Assembly: GCA_019359245.1 (NCBI GenBank)
Contig: JAHHHR010000005.1
Coordinates: 202,052-266,051, forward strand
Direction of reading: 5' to 3'
DNA length: 64,000 nt
Source of the DNA: Nostoc desertorum CM1-VF14
GTDB taxonomy: Bacteria; Cyanobacteriota; Cyanobacteriia; Cyanobacteriales; Nostocaceae
Shown here: positions 1-8,467 of the stretch, piece after piece
Position numbering within the stretch: the first letter of the stretch is position 1
How the letters are laid out: each line of letters begins with the position of its first letter
Notes under the pieces: generated by a model
The model's database searches: none
Told to the model about the DNA's origin: nothing
The model's input: the letters and a program-made list of their open reading frames with translations, nothing else
Position numbers and translations under genes: made by a program

Positions 1-198
1 TCTCTTGCGACACTTAGCCTATACAGCTTGGTTCTCGCTTACGCCATTGGTGGTCAAGACCCAACTATATGTATCAGAAAATTTTGGTGCTTCGTCATAC
101 ATCCTAGTATTTATTTTTACTGATGTAAAAAACAATACTGAATGCAATCCTCACCCCCCGCTCACAATACCTACTATTAAAGTACATTGTTTGCGTTA

Positions 199-233
199 GC
201 GTCTGTCTACAACACGCTGCGCGAACGCAGAGA
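199..233 (+). repeat. Dispersed repeat (copy 1) in a gene-free left end
   Basis: Positions 1-355 hold no gene I can support. They contain one copy of a dispersed palindromic repeat beginning GCGTCTGTCT and continuing through ACACGCTG. A second copy lies at 4290-4326 and a diverged inverted copy near 6437-6467. The copies are intergenic and GC-rich against AT-rich surroundings, as is usual for small dispersed repeats in Nostoc-type genomes. No function is claimed. Confidence 0.55.
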
Positions 234-355
234 AGGTGGGGACTTCCGCGACACGTTAAATTTTGAAGCTTTAGGTCAAAACAGTATGTCACTTAGGGAA
301 TATGCTTGACAATATCAGCACATTCCCCACTTTATAACACTAAATAAGGCTCAGG

Positions 356-898
356 TTAAGCTCTAACCTTTTTGCCTGATGTTAACTTTTTCTTCATGAG
401 CCAGCCAATGCTGCAAGCAATGAAACTACCACCTAAAGTTGTAGGCTCAGGGATTTGCCTATAGGTAACTTTACCTGAGCCAATTTGCATATCATCGGCA
501 GAAGTAACTGCAAAATCATATCCATCAATTTTGTATGTGATGGAACTTGAAAGATTAGCTTTATCAAGGAAAACATATTGTAATCCAACAGACTCTGTAC
601 CTGTTAAGAATGTGGTTGGAAAAACAACAGGATATCCAGGATATTCAGTATCATCCTTTTCAGTGTAAATATTAGAGTTGTTGTCAAATTGAAAATTTAG
701 CGACTCAACTAATGCTACCGGAATATTATCGTTGCTGAAAGTTGAATCATCAAAGCTAAAAAATCCTTCTCCCTTAGTTATCAGACTATCGACAGTGAAA
801 CCGTAATTAATAATTGCAGCAGATGCAGAATTAGCCCCTACAGCAGCAAACATTAAGGCACAACTAGTAGCAAGCGTTAATTGCGAAACTAATTTCAT
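356..898 (-). CDS. PEP-CTERM sorting-domain exported protein
   Basis: A 180-residue exported protein. The N-terminus is a signal peptide with a basic start, a hydrophobic core and a likely cleavage near ANSASA (about residues 22-28). The C-terminus carries a PEP-CTERM signal: Pro-Glu-Pro-Thr, then a hydrophobic stretch, then a Lys/Arg-rich tail (last ~30 residues). In known systems such proteins are processed by an exosortase and delivered to the envelope or extracellular matrix. The middle is Ser/Asp/Asn-rich and beta-like with no catalytic motif seen. The gene stands alone on the minus strand; the exosortase is not in this window. The sorting class is well supported; the specific role is unknown. 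Confidence 0.85.
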   Translation of the reverse strand: MKLVSQLTLATSCALMFAAVGANSASAAIINYGFTVDSLITKGEGFFSFDDSTFSNDNIPVALVESLNFQFDNNSNIYTEKDDTEYPGYPVVFPTTFLTGTESVGLQYVFLDKANLSSSITYKIDGYDFAVTSADDMQIGSGKVTYRQIPEPTTLGGSFIACSIGWLMKKKLTSGKKVRA

Positions 899-986
899 CT
901 AAACTTTCCCCAAGATAAATTTCTGCAAGCAATGTTCACGTAAACTATGTAAGTAGGCTTGATATAATTACTAACTATTTATGCTT

Positions 987-1017
987 TCCCTAGCCTCCTT
1001 TAAAAGGAGGCTAGGGA
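987..1017. terminator. Long perfect palindrome between minus-strand genes
   Basis: A near-perfect inverted repeat with arms TCCCTAGCCTCC and GGAGGCTAGGGA and an A/T loop lies just downstream of the large phosphoesterase gene (minus strand) and upstream of the PEP-CTERM gene. It would form a very stable hairpin on either strand. No clear U-tract follows, so it may be a transcript-end or mRNA-stability hairpin, or simply a dispersed palindrome. Confidence 0.45.
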
Positions 1018-1035
1018 GAATCAAACCTAAGCTGA

Positions 1036-4000
1036 TTAGTTTGCTTGAGCAGAGAGGTTATCTGTACTCAAACTCGAATTTCCGAGTAGTTGGGCGCGAT
1101 TTTGGCGAAGATCGGCATGGCTGCGCTCTGTTGGATAAGGCACTTTGTCGCCTTGAATGCCAGCCCAAAGTACGCGGTTGAATTTCTCAGGATCTAACTT
1201 ATCTTCAACTTCAAAATAGAAGTCTTTGGTTGCTTGCGCCCACCACTGTTTGTTATGCAGAGATGGAATAGCTGTTGTCTTTTCTACATTCTTGGCTTGG
1301 CAAGCTGGTACTAATTTGGGGTCTACAGGTTCACCACACAAATTACCTGGTACAACAGCTTGATAAGGAGTAAAGTTTGGTTCTCTAGTGAATGCATCCG
1401 ACATCGGTTTGGCATTGGCATCATTTATTCCTAGATAACCAATGTTTAGTAAATCTTCCATTGTCCGCACTAGGCTGACAGTGTTGTAGTTAGTGCTGAC
1501 TAGGGCCTTTCGCTTAGTGTAAGGCGAGATGATATAAACTACTGAGCGATGACTATCAACATGGTCAGGGCCGTTTTGGCAATCATCTTCTACAATAACG
1601 ATCGCAGTCTCTTTCCACAGAGGAGACTTGGAGATTTTTTCCACTAGCAAGCCGACGGCATAATCATTATCAGCCATTTGCAGTGGTGCAGTATTCAAAC
1701 CAGCCACAGCGTTACCGAAATCACCAAAGTGGTCGTGAGGCAAACGCACTAGTGACAAGTTGGGCAATTCATTCCTTGCCAAATAGCTATCAATATCCCG
1801 TGCCCATTCGTTGTATAGATAAATGTCTGGTTCCTTCTGGTCGTATCCCCGAAAATAGTTGTCAGTTTTATCCAACAATACAGCTTTAGCAGCTACAGCT
1901 TGAGGAATATTATCAGCAGCAGGATTTGGAGAGATGGGGATGTAACGCGGGTTGGTGGGATCTGGTTTCGTGGGATCTGCTTGGGTAGTACTGTAGTTGC
2001 CATCAACGAAGAAACCGTAATTGCGTACAGTCTTACCAGCACGCAATGCTGCATCCCAAAGATAGCCGCCAATAGCATTTGAATTCAGTTCACCATCGCC
2101 TATTGGGGCATTTACATCCTTATTTCCAGGCAAAATAGAAGATTTACCAGAGGGATCTAACACTCCCGTTACTCGTGTATTTAATTGGGAGGGATTAGAG
2201 GAAGTTTGCGGTAGGGCAATATTGATGTTCCGGTTAACACCTTCGTAGTCGTAGGTCAGACCATTAAACCCAGCGTTGCCATAAAGTACCGACTGAGTTT
2301 TTTCAGTGTAATCAGTTGTCCTTGCATAAGTAGACCAGTTCCAGCCAACGCCGCTTGACTCACCAGAATCATAGAAGTTATCAAAAGTCACAAAGTCAAG
2401 GGCTAACTTGTGATGGTTGGGTGAAATTGGTTGTGGGAATAGAGTTAATGCTGGGTCGCCGTTGCCAACAGGTAAATCGCCGAGTACTTGGTCGTAGGTA
2501 CGATTTTCTTTAACTACGTAGATAACGTGCTTAATTTTATCCTGTAAAAACCTCATCGTCCGGTCAGGACGGCGATTGTAGAAACCGTTGTTTCTGTCTA
2601 CCTGTTCGGAAAGCGTAGCTAAAGTGCCACCTTTGGGAATTGGAATAACTGAGATTCCAGCTTTTTCTAAAGCCCAGGTATACTCATTTCTAAAAGTTGT
2701 GTTGCGTGCTAATCCGGCTGGTGTTGTTCGGTTAGCTGAGGGGTTGGGGCCAGAATTGCTCTTGGCATTGACAACGTATAGGTTTTGACCATCCTTACTA
2801 ACGCTGACAGAATTGGGATACCAGCCAGTGGGGATACGTCCAATTACCCGACCAGATTGCAAGTCCACAACAGCAACAGCGTTCTCACCGCCGAGAGTCA
2901 CGTAAAGCTGACGTTCATCTGAACTCAGCGCCACAGAGTTGGGATTTGCTCCTTTGTACCGATCGCTAGGTCGAGATAGATTGATAGTTTGGACAACGTT
3001 ATTGGTATTTGTGTCAATGACTGAAACCGAATCATTATTACCGTTAGCTACATATAGTCGCTTTTGGTCTGTCGATAGTTGCACCTTGTTTGGTTGGCTA
3101 CCTACAGGGATACGGGTAATGCTTCCGGCAGTAATATTGACAGCAACCACCTCGTTATCGCGCTGGCTGGTAACGAAGATTTTCGCTGCCGCACCGTTTT
3201 CTGCACTTTGGATGGCTACATCAAAAGGAAATTCTCCTGTTGCTATTCGATCGCCCGGTCTAAAGAACTTAATTTCTCTGAGTACTTTACGGTTAGTAGT
3301 ATCAACAATTGATATTGAGTCGTTCTCAAAATTGGCAGCCACTAAAGTTTTGCCATCTTTGCTGACATCAAGACCTGCTGCAACTGCTCCTGTTGCCACA
3401 GTTTCAGCTGGTGTGTTCTTCAACAAACCACCATCGTAGTCTGGGAAGGGCGCAGTTGAGTTGGAATTGTGATTAAGTAAAATGAAAGGAGCGTCTGGCA
3501 AGTACTCGCTGCCATTGGAGGCATAAGCATAAACGCGATCGTCAATGCCACCTGATACATAAAAGCGTGTGCCGTCTTTTGCCCAAGCTAGCCCGTTATA
3601 TGTGTTGGGAATGTTAATCTGTTGCTGCTTAACCAACTTACCGTTGCTGACATCAAAGACAAAAACCCATTCAGCTTTTGGAGTTCTTGTAGCGCTTGGT
3701 TTGCCAGTTAATGGGTCTAAGACAGGATAAGTGAGATCGGCACCAGTATTTTCATTCTTGAAGTTCTGGTTATAGCCACTGGTAAGCACCAGTAGAGTTT
3801 TACCATCGGGGCTGAGGGCTGTGGTTACAGCTTCGGCAGCATCAGCATTAGTGTCTGTACGCAAACCAGTCCTCAAACGTGCAAACGTTGAGCCTGGTGC
3901 TGCTGCGGGTGTAATTATTTGACCTGTAGGTAGTAATGCTCCACCTTCAGGTATGTTACCAACCGGGCTAGTAGGAAGCACGGCGTTAACTAACTGGATA

Positions 4001-4071
4001 CCACTTACTACTATTGCCACTGCTACCAGCAGGCTGAGTACGAGATATCGCTTACGCTTGAAATTTTGCAT
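1036..4071 (-). CDS. YVTN beta-propeller / phosphoesterase-family exported protein
   Basis: A 1011-residue two-domain protein. A signal anchor covers residues ~8-30. Residues ~75-460 contain repeated propeller blades of the YncE/YVTN type (for example KRLYVANGNNDSVSVIDT and RQLYVTLGGENAVAVVDL). Residues ~515-960 match the phosphoesterase (PF04185, phospholipase C/acid phosphatase) fold, with the hallmark KHVIYVVKENRTYDQ near its start and a later metal-site-like segment around IVEDDCQNGPDHVDSHR. The likely role is a periplasmic or surface phosphoester hydrolase with a propeller substrate- or partner-binding module. The substrate is unknown. The gene stands alone, and no Pho box was found upstream by eye. 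Confidence 0.85.
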   Translation of the reverse strand: MQNFKRKRYLVLSLLVAVAIVVSGIQLVNAVLPTSPVGNIPEGGALLPTGQIITPAAAPGSTFARLRTGLRTDTNADAAEAVTTALSPDGKTLLVLTSGYNQNFKNENTGADLTYPVLDPLTGKPSATRTPKAEWVFVFDVSNGKLVKQQQINIPNTYNGLAWAKDGTRFYVSGGIDDRVYAYASNGSEYLPDAPFILLNHNSNSTAPFPDYDGGLLKNTPAETVATGAVAAGLDVSKDGKTLVAANFENDSISIVDTTNRKVLREIKFFRPGDRIATGEFPFDVAIQSAENGAAAKIFVTSQRDNEVVAVNITAGSITRIPVGSQPNKVQLSTDQKRLYVANGNNDSVSVIDTNTNNVVQTINLSRPSDRYKGANPNSVALSSDERQLYVTLGGENAVAVVDLQSGRVIGRIPTGWYPNSVSVSKDGQNLYVVNAKSNSGPNPSANRTTPAGLARNTTFRNEYTWALEKAGISVIPIPKGGTLATLSEQVDRNNGFYNRRPDRTMRFLQDKIKHVIYVVKENRTYDQVLGDLPVGNGDPALTLFPQPISPNHHKLALDFVTFDNFYDSGESSGVGWNWSTYARTTDYTEKTQSVLYGNAGFNGLTYDYEGVNRNINIALPQTSSNPSQLNTRVTGVLDPSGKSSILPGNKDVNAPIGDGELNSNAIGGYLWDAALRAGKTVRNYGFFVDGNYSTTQADPTKPDPTNPRYIPISPNPAADNIPQAVAAKAVLLDKTDNYFRGYDQKEPDIYLYNEWARDIDSYLARNELPNLSLVRLPHDHFGDFGNAVAGLNTAPLQMADNDYAVGLLVEKISKSPLWKETAIVIVEDDCQNGPDHVDSHRSVVYIISPYTKRKALVSTNYNTVSLVRTMEDLLNIGYLGINDANAKPMSDAFTREPNFTPYQAVVPGNLCGEPVDPKLVPACQAKNVEKTTAIPSLHNKQWWAQATKDFYFEVEDKLDPEKFNRVLWAGIQGDKVPYPTERSHADLRQNRAQLLGNSSLSTDNLSAQAN

Positions 4072-4289
4072 TTTTTGTGCTTGAACATCAAACTTGTTCT
4101 TTACACAGCAAATACTGCTCTTGTTTAGTTAAGACAAAGGTAAGGTGAGGGAAAGATAAAGATTCAGATAGAAAGTTATTTGACTAGTGGCTCAAAATTG
4201 GCACTCAACAGCCCGACAGTAAGAGTATTCGCTGTAAGTATAATTAGGATGCGTAGACGCGTCCTCTGACAGAGAAGCAAGCAGGCAAA

Positions 4290-4326
4290 GCGTCTGTCTG
4301 CGACACGCTGTTCGCGTTCGTAGAGA
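4290..4326 (+). repeat. Dispersed repeat (copy 2) in intergenic region 4072-4536
   Basis: The 465-base gap between the phosphoesterase and the SDR gene contains a second copy of the repeat seen at 199-233 (GCGTCTGTCTGCGACACGCT then a GTTCGCG segment). Around 4385-4425 is a GCGATGCCTGCGG/GGGCGTAGCC-type segment, also typical of dispersed cyanobacterial repeats. No gene was recognised in the gap. Confidence 0.55.
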
Positions 4327-4485
4327 GGCGGCTAGTTAATCTTGACAAGTGACAGATGAAGAAATGCAGCATAACATCTATGACTACGCATAGGGTTGCG
4401 ATGCCTGCGGTGGGCGTAGCCATCGTGATCGGTTCATTCAGCAAGAATCTCTCAACGGCTTACTGCTGACTTGTTGGCTAAATTT

Positions 4486-4507
4486 ATGTCTATTCAATAT
4501 TAGACAT
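4486..4507. promoter_or_regulatory. Operator-like inverted repeat upstream of the SDR gene
   Basis: ATGTCTA (4486-4492) and TAGACAT (4501-4507) form a perfect 7-bp inverted repeat with an 8-bp AT-rich spacer. It lies ~42 bp before the SDR start codon. The position and symmetry suit a dimeric repressor site, but no regulator gene is adjacent, so this is inference. Confidence 0.4.
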
Positions 4508-4548
4508 ACACAGCGAATTATCCAATTTCTTATCGCATGGAGTCGAAC

Positions 4549-5295
4549 ATGAACCACACACTCAAGAATAAACGCGCACTCATTACCGGAGGCAGTCGCG
4601 GCATCGGAGCCGCCATCGTTATGCGTTTAGCCAATGAAGGTGCTGATGTCGCCTTCACCTATACCAGTTCGCCCGATCGGGCTAACGAGATCGTGCAGGC
4701 GGCGCAGGCACTAGGTGTCCAAGCTCTTGCCATCCAAGCTGACAGCGCGGAAGCCAGTGCAGTAGTCGGCGCTGTTGAGCGAACAGTGGCCGAATTGGGC
4801 GGCATTGATATCCTTGTCAATAATGCAGGAGTGTTCATTCTCGCCCCTATCGATGATTTCACCCTCGCGGACTTTGATCGAACCTTCGCCATTAACGTGC
4901 GTGCCGTGTTTGTTGCGACTCAGGCCGCAGTCAAGCATATGAAAGAGGGGGGACGCATCATCAACATAGGCAGCACCAACGCCGAACGTATGCCATTTGC
5001 CGGCGGTGGTGTTTATGCCATGAGTAAATCTGCTCTGCAAGGTCTTATACGAGGATTGGCGCATGACCTCGGACCACGCGGGATTACGATCAACAATGTG
5101 CAGCCCGGGCCAATCGATACGGATATGAATCCCTCAGACAGTGAGTTTGCACAGATACTCAAAAAGCAGTTTCTGGCGCTGCCCCGCTACGGTACTGTCG
5201 AAGAGGTTGCGGGAATGGTAGCTTATCTGGCTGGTTCTGAGGCCGGTTACATCACCGGTGCAAACCTGATGATTGACGGAGGGTTCAGCGCATAA
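4549..5295 (+). CDS. Short-chain dehydrogenase/reductase (FabG-like SDR)
   Basis: A classical NAD(P)-dependent SDR of about 248 residues. It has the N-terminal glycine motif TGGSRGIGAA, the NNAG motif, the YxxxK catalytic pair in YAMSKSAL preceded by a Ser in NIGS, and the C-terminal segment ending ITGANLMIDGGFSA, all typical of 3-oxoacyl-ACP-reductase-like enzymes. The substrate cannot be told from sequence. I prefer the ATG at 4549 because GGAG sits six bases before it; the ATG at 4537 overlaps that ribosome-binding site. Two hand-counted 60-base rows are 57-60% G+C, well above a neighbouring row (~47%), and the codon choice is unlike adjacent genes. This suggests acquisition from a GC-richer bacterium. 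Confidence 0.85.
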   Translation: MNHTLKNKRALITGGSRGIGAAIVMRLANEGADVAFTYTSSPDRANEIVQAAQALGVQALAIQADSAEASAVVGAVERTVAELGGIDILVNNAGVFILAPIDDFTLADFDRTFAINVRAVFVATQAAVKHMKEGGRIINIGSTNAERMPFAGGGVYAMSKSALQGLIRGLAHDLGPRGITINNVQPGPIDTDMNPSDSEFAQILKKQFLALPRYGTVEEVAGMVAYLAGSEAGYITGANLMIDGGFSA

Positions 5296-5306
5296 TTGCC
5301 GTAGGC

Positions 5307-5328
5307 TTTGCTGGCAGATTCCAGCAAA
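5307..5328 (+). terminator. Stem-loop after the SDR gene
   Basis: TTTGCTGG and CCAGCAAA form a perfect 8-bp stem with a six-base loop, 11 bases after the SDR stop. An AT-rich stretch containing AATTTT follows shortly after. A likely, though weak, transcription terminator. Confidence 0.5.
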
Positions 5329-5416
5329 TCAAATAATTTTGTCTAAGACAGGTTGCTACGAACTCCGCAAAGCCTCCGCTTCCGGTCTTGTTGATAGGCG
5401 GTAAGGCGGTAGTAAG

Positions 5417-6154
5417 CTAATTAACAATCTCTTCTGGCTTCTGTAATCCAACCTGCCAGCGCAGGAATGCAGCAGTAATAGCCATGAAAGAACCCCAAAC
5501 TAACGGTAACCAAACGATCGCCCAATCGCCACCTGGTAATTCTACATTCAGCCCTTCACTCAGCCAGTAAGTACCAAATCCCATCAGTAGCATAGCTGCT
5601 ACAAATTTCATCGGCTTGACAGGCACTTGCTTGAGTGGAGTTCTAAACAGAAATGCAAATACAACTAAGCCAATTGCAGCAGCTAAAGCGCCACTGATGG
5701 CATCTATCCATTTGCCTCCAGCAGCGCCTAAAGTGACTACTGCGATCGCAACCTCTACACTATCTAAAAGCGCACCTTTAAATGTGGTGACTACAGCAAA
5801 CCAGTTCCAGCCAGATTGATTGTCTTCTTTTGCTAGTTCTGCTTCTAGCCTGTCTTCTTTGCCACCTCCACGCTTGGGAATGCCGCCGTAGTACTTAATA
5901 ATTGAGCGTGTCCATTTTTGCCCAAACAATAGCAGTAAACTGCCTGCAACAATTCTCAGAATGTCTACAGGGATAAGCGTCAAACTTTTCCCTAAAATCA
6001 GCGAGGCAAGTATTGTTACAGCAATGCCGCTACCTGAACCAACTAGGGCGTTACGCCAACCGGCTAGCCTACCAACAACAAGGACTATGCCCAGAATCTC
6101 GACTAATTCAATTAGAGAACCAGCAAAACTAGCAAGAAAAATTTCCCAATTCAT
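5417..6154 (-). CDS. COG4280-type integral membrane protein
   Basis: A 245-residue polytopic membrane protein with about six or seven hydrophobic segments. Two related acidic motifs sit in membrane segments, ELVEILGIVL near the N-terminus and DSVEVAIAVVTLG in the middle. This gives a two-half layout resembling small cation-transporter families, and the best match I can name is the uncharacterised COG4280 family. A charged cytoplasmic loop (KRGGGKEDRLEAELAKED) separates the halves. The substrate is unknown; the iron-import genes downstream on the same strand are separated by a 400-bp repeat-bearing gap, so co-function is not implied. Confidence 0.6.
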   Translation of the reverse strand: MNWEIFLASFAGSLIELVEILGIVLVVGRLAGWRNALVGSGSGIAVTILASLILGKSLTLIPVDILRIVAGSLLLLFGQKWTRSIIKYYGGIPKRGGGKEDRLEAELAKEDNQSGWNWFAVVTTFKGALLDSVEVAIAVVTLGAAGGKWIDAISGALAAAIGLVVFAFLFRTPLKQVPVKPMKFVAAMLLMGFGTYWLSEGLNVELPGGDWAIVWLPLVWGSFMAITAAFLRWQVGLQKPEEIVN

Positions 6155-6226
6155 AAAATTTTATACCTCTTGATTAACTAAGTACAGCTTTGCGTAAAAT
6201 CGTAGCGTTTTTAATGCAAAGGGATG

Positions 6227-6363
6227 CATTGGCATTGTCAGTCGATACATTGACATTGTTAGTCAATACATTGGCATTGTTAGTCGATACATTGGCATTG
6301 TCAGTCAATACATTGGCATTGTCAGTCGATACATTGGTATTGTTAGTCGATGCATTGGCATTG
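6227..6363. repeat. 21-bp tandem repeat array (about 6.5 units)
   Basis: Units of exactly 21 bp, consensus CATTGGCATTGTCAGTCGAT plus A, run six times plus a half unit, with only a few point differences (G/A, C/T). Many units contain TGAC/GTCA or CAAT/ATTG inverted half-sites. The array occupies the middle of the 404-base gene-free region 6155-6558. Because 21 is a multiple of three, both strands stay open across it (Leu/Val/Thr-rich one way, Asn/Thr-rich the other), but nothing suggests translation. Confidence 0.9.
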
Positions 6364-6436
6364 CAGGGTATTGCCAAATTTAATTCGCTACGAATTAATA
6401 AAATGTTGTACTTAAGGATTGCACTTCGGTTTCTTT

Positions 6437-6467
6437 ACGAACGCGAACTGCGTGTCGTAACCATACG
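6437..6467 (-). repeat. Diverged inverted copy of the GCGTCTGTCT dispersed repeat
   Basis: ACGAACGCGAACTGCGTGTC here is nearly the reverse complement of the repeat at 4290-4326, with the last ~10 bases diverged. It lies in the same gene-free gap as the 21-bp array. Confidence 0.45.
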
Positions 6468-6558
6468 CTACGTGTAGCTTGCTTCTTTGTAGGAGTACGC
6501 TCAGTAACCAGGGACTCAAATAATTAATCTGCCTTTTACCTCCTACCTCTGTCTCCTC

Positions 6559-8256
6559 TTAATCAACCTCCCTTTGCAAGCTACGGCTTACTTCTATAGA
6601 AAGCCCTGTATGGCGATTTTGAAACAGCACCAATAACATGGAACTAACTGAAATCACCAGCATCACTAGTGCGCCAGCCGCAGCATTACTGTAAGAAACA
6701 CTCTCAGTTGCTTTCCAAATGTGAGTAGCTAAAGTATCAAAGCCAATTGGAGCCAATAGCAATGTTACTGGTAACTCTTTAATTGCTGTCAGAAATACTA
6801 ACGCTGCCCCACCCAGCACACCCGGACTGACTAGGGGCAAGGTAATTTCTCTAAAAGTTTGCCAAGAGTTTCTGCCTAAACTCCGGGCACATTCTTCTAA
6901 TTGAGGATTGACTTGCAGCAGTGAACTCCGCAAAGTGCCAACAGACTGCGAAACAAATAACACTAAATAAGCAAATATCAACATTGGCAAAGTCTGATAC
7001 AACCAGGGTAAGTAATTTGCTCCCCAAAATATGAGGGAAAAGGCAACTACAATTCCAGGTAAACCAAAACCAATATAGCTACAGCGCTCAATTGCAGTAG
7101 TGATGCGACTGGGAAACCGTACCGCGAGGATTGCCACGGGTAGGGCGCAGAGTGTAGCTACTATTGCTGCCGATCCTGCCGCTATTAGTGAATCTCTAGC
7201 TAATTGCATCAGTTCTGGTACGGAAATAATTGTATCCATACTGTTACCTGTCAATCCTTGCATCAGCCAGAACAAAGTTACACCTATTGGTAAGAATAGA
7301 CCAAGGCTAGTCACGGCGAAGCAAAACAAAATTGCAGGCACTTTCCAAACACCGAGATGAAGTAATGGTGGCAGACGATAGGATTTAGTAGCATGACTGT
7401 AGTATGCTGCCCGCGATCGCGCTTTATATTCCAACCACAACAACAGCAATACTAAACTCACTAGCATTAAAGCTAATACTGCGGCTTGATTGCGATCGAA
7501 TGTGTATCTGTATTGCAGAAAAATCGCCCGCGTAAATGTATCAAATCGCATCACTGAAATTGTGCCAAAATCTTGTAAGGCATTCAGCGCCACTAACAAT
7601 CCCCCTGCCACAATTGATGGACGTAGTGCAGGTAGGGTGATGCGAAACAAGATTTCCCGTTGGTTAGAACCTAAACTTCTAGCAGCTTCCTCCATCGCTG
7701 GATCAATGCCTTGCCATCCAGCTTGGAGACTCAGCAGTAAATATGGATAAGAAAACAGAGTCAATCCTAAAATTGCTCCAGTCCAGCCGTAGATTTCTGG
7801 TAACTCTTGCACTCCAAGAGGTTCTAGCCAGAGTTGCAACAAGCTACCCTTGGGGCCAAAAGCAGCAATCAAGGCAAAACCACCTATATAGTCAGGCACT
7901 GCCAGGGGTAATGTGGTAATAATCAACCAAAATCGTCGCCAGGGTAAATCTGTCCGCATTGTCAGAAACGCTAGTGGCACAGCGATCGCAGCTGAAAGTA
8001 AAGTGCTGGCCACAGCTAGTCCAACACTATTTAACAACACTGTGATCGTCCGGGGACGCGATACCAAAGTCAATAACTCTTTTGCGTCTACACCAGCCAT
8101 TCGCATAACTAAGTAAGTTAAAGGCAGTGCGATCGCCACAGCCGTTAATCCAGCTGGGACTAGAAGAAACAAAGGTGGACAATCGGTTTTTTTGCCTCTT
8201 TTAGAAAAATAGGCGCGGTGACGGGGTGACTCAGTGACGCTGGGGGCGATTTTCAT
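6559..8256 (-). CDS. Ferric iron ABC transporter permease (FutB/FbpB type)
   Basis: A 565-residue inner-membrane permease with two fused binding-protein-dependent transport domains, about twelve hydrophobic segments in all. Each half carries an EAA-type loop that contacts the ATPase: EEAARSLGSNQREI in the first half and EECARSLGRNSWQTF in the second. The length and duplicated layout are usual for FbpB/FutB. It follows the binding-protein gene with a 211-base gap on the same strand, so it probably shares that transcript. No ATPase (FutC) gene is next to it, so the ATP-binding subunit must be encoded elsewhere. The iron assignment rests on the linked binding protein and porin; thiamine-type permeases have a similar fold. 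Confidence 0.85.
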   Translation of the reverse strand: MKIAPSVTESPRHRAYFSKRGKKTDCPPLFLLVPAGLTAVAIALPLTYLVMRMAGVDAKELLTLVSRPRTITVLLNSVGLAVASTLLSAAIAVPLAFLTMRTDLPWRRFWLIITTLPLAVPDYIGGFALIAAFGPKGSLLQLWLEPLGVQELPEIYGWTGAILGLTLFSYPYLLLSLQAGWQGIDPAMEEAARSLGSNQREILFRITLPALRPSIVAGGLLVALNALQDFGTISVMRFDTFTRAIFLQYRYTFDRNQAAVLALMLVSLVLLLLWLEYKARSRAAYYSHATKSYRLPPLLHLGVWKVPAILFCFAVTSLGLFLPIGVTLFWLMQGLTGNSMDTIISVPELMQLARDSLIAAGSAAIVATLCALPVAILAVRFPSRITTAIERCSYIGFGLPGIVVAFSLIFWGANYLPWLYQTLPMLIFAYLVLFVSQSVGTLRSSLLQVNPQLEECARSLGRNSWQTFREITLPLVSPGVLGGAALVFLTAIKELPVTLLLAPIGFDTLATHIWKATESVSYSNAAAGALVMLVISVSSMLLVLFQNRHTGLSIEVSRSLQREVD

Positions 8257-8467
8257 CCTTTAGTTAATTACTTGCATGGCTTCTGATAGCGATCGAGTAG
8301 GTAGGCGAAGATGTGTGTCCTCTTCTGGCTTAGGTGCAGGAGATTTTTGACCTCACTTCCATTTCTCTCTTCTTTTAAAAGAAAGGCTTTAAATCTTACT
8401 CCCCTTACCTTGTAGGGAAGGGGTGGGGGGTTAGGTCTGTACCGCACTCTATTGAAAACCACTATAG

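Noticed and set aside
2939..3439. A 166-residue plus-strand frame inside the phosphoesterase gene
   Set aside because: Shadow of the well-supported minus-strand propeller gene.
6174..6477. Open frames on both strands through the 21-bp array (heptad-like Leu/Val/Thr or Asn/Thr repeats)
   Set aside because: The repeat period of 21 keeps frames open. No homology or start signal supports translation.
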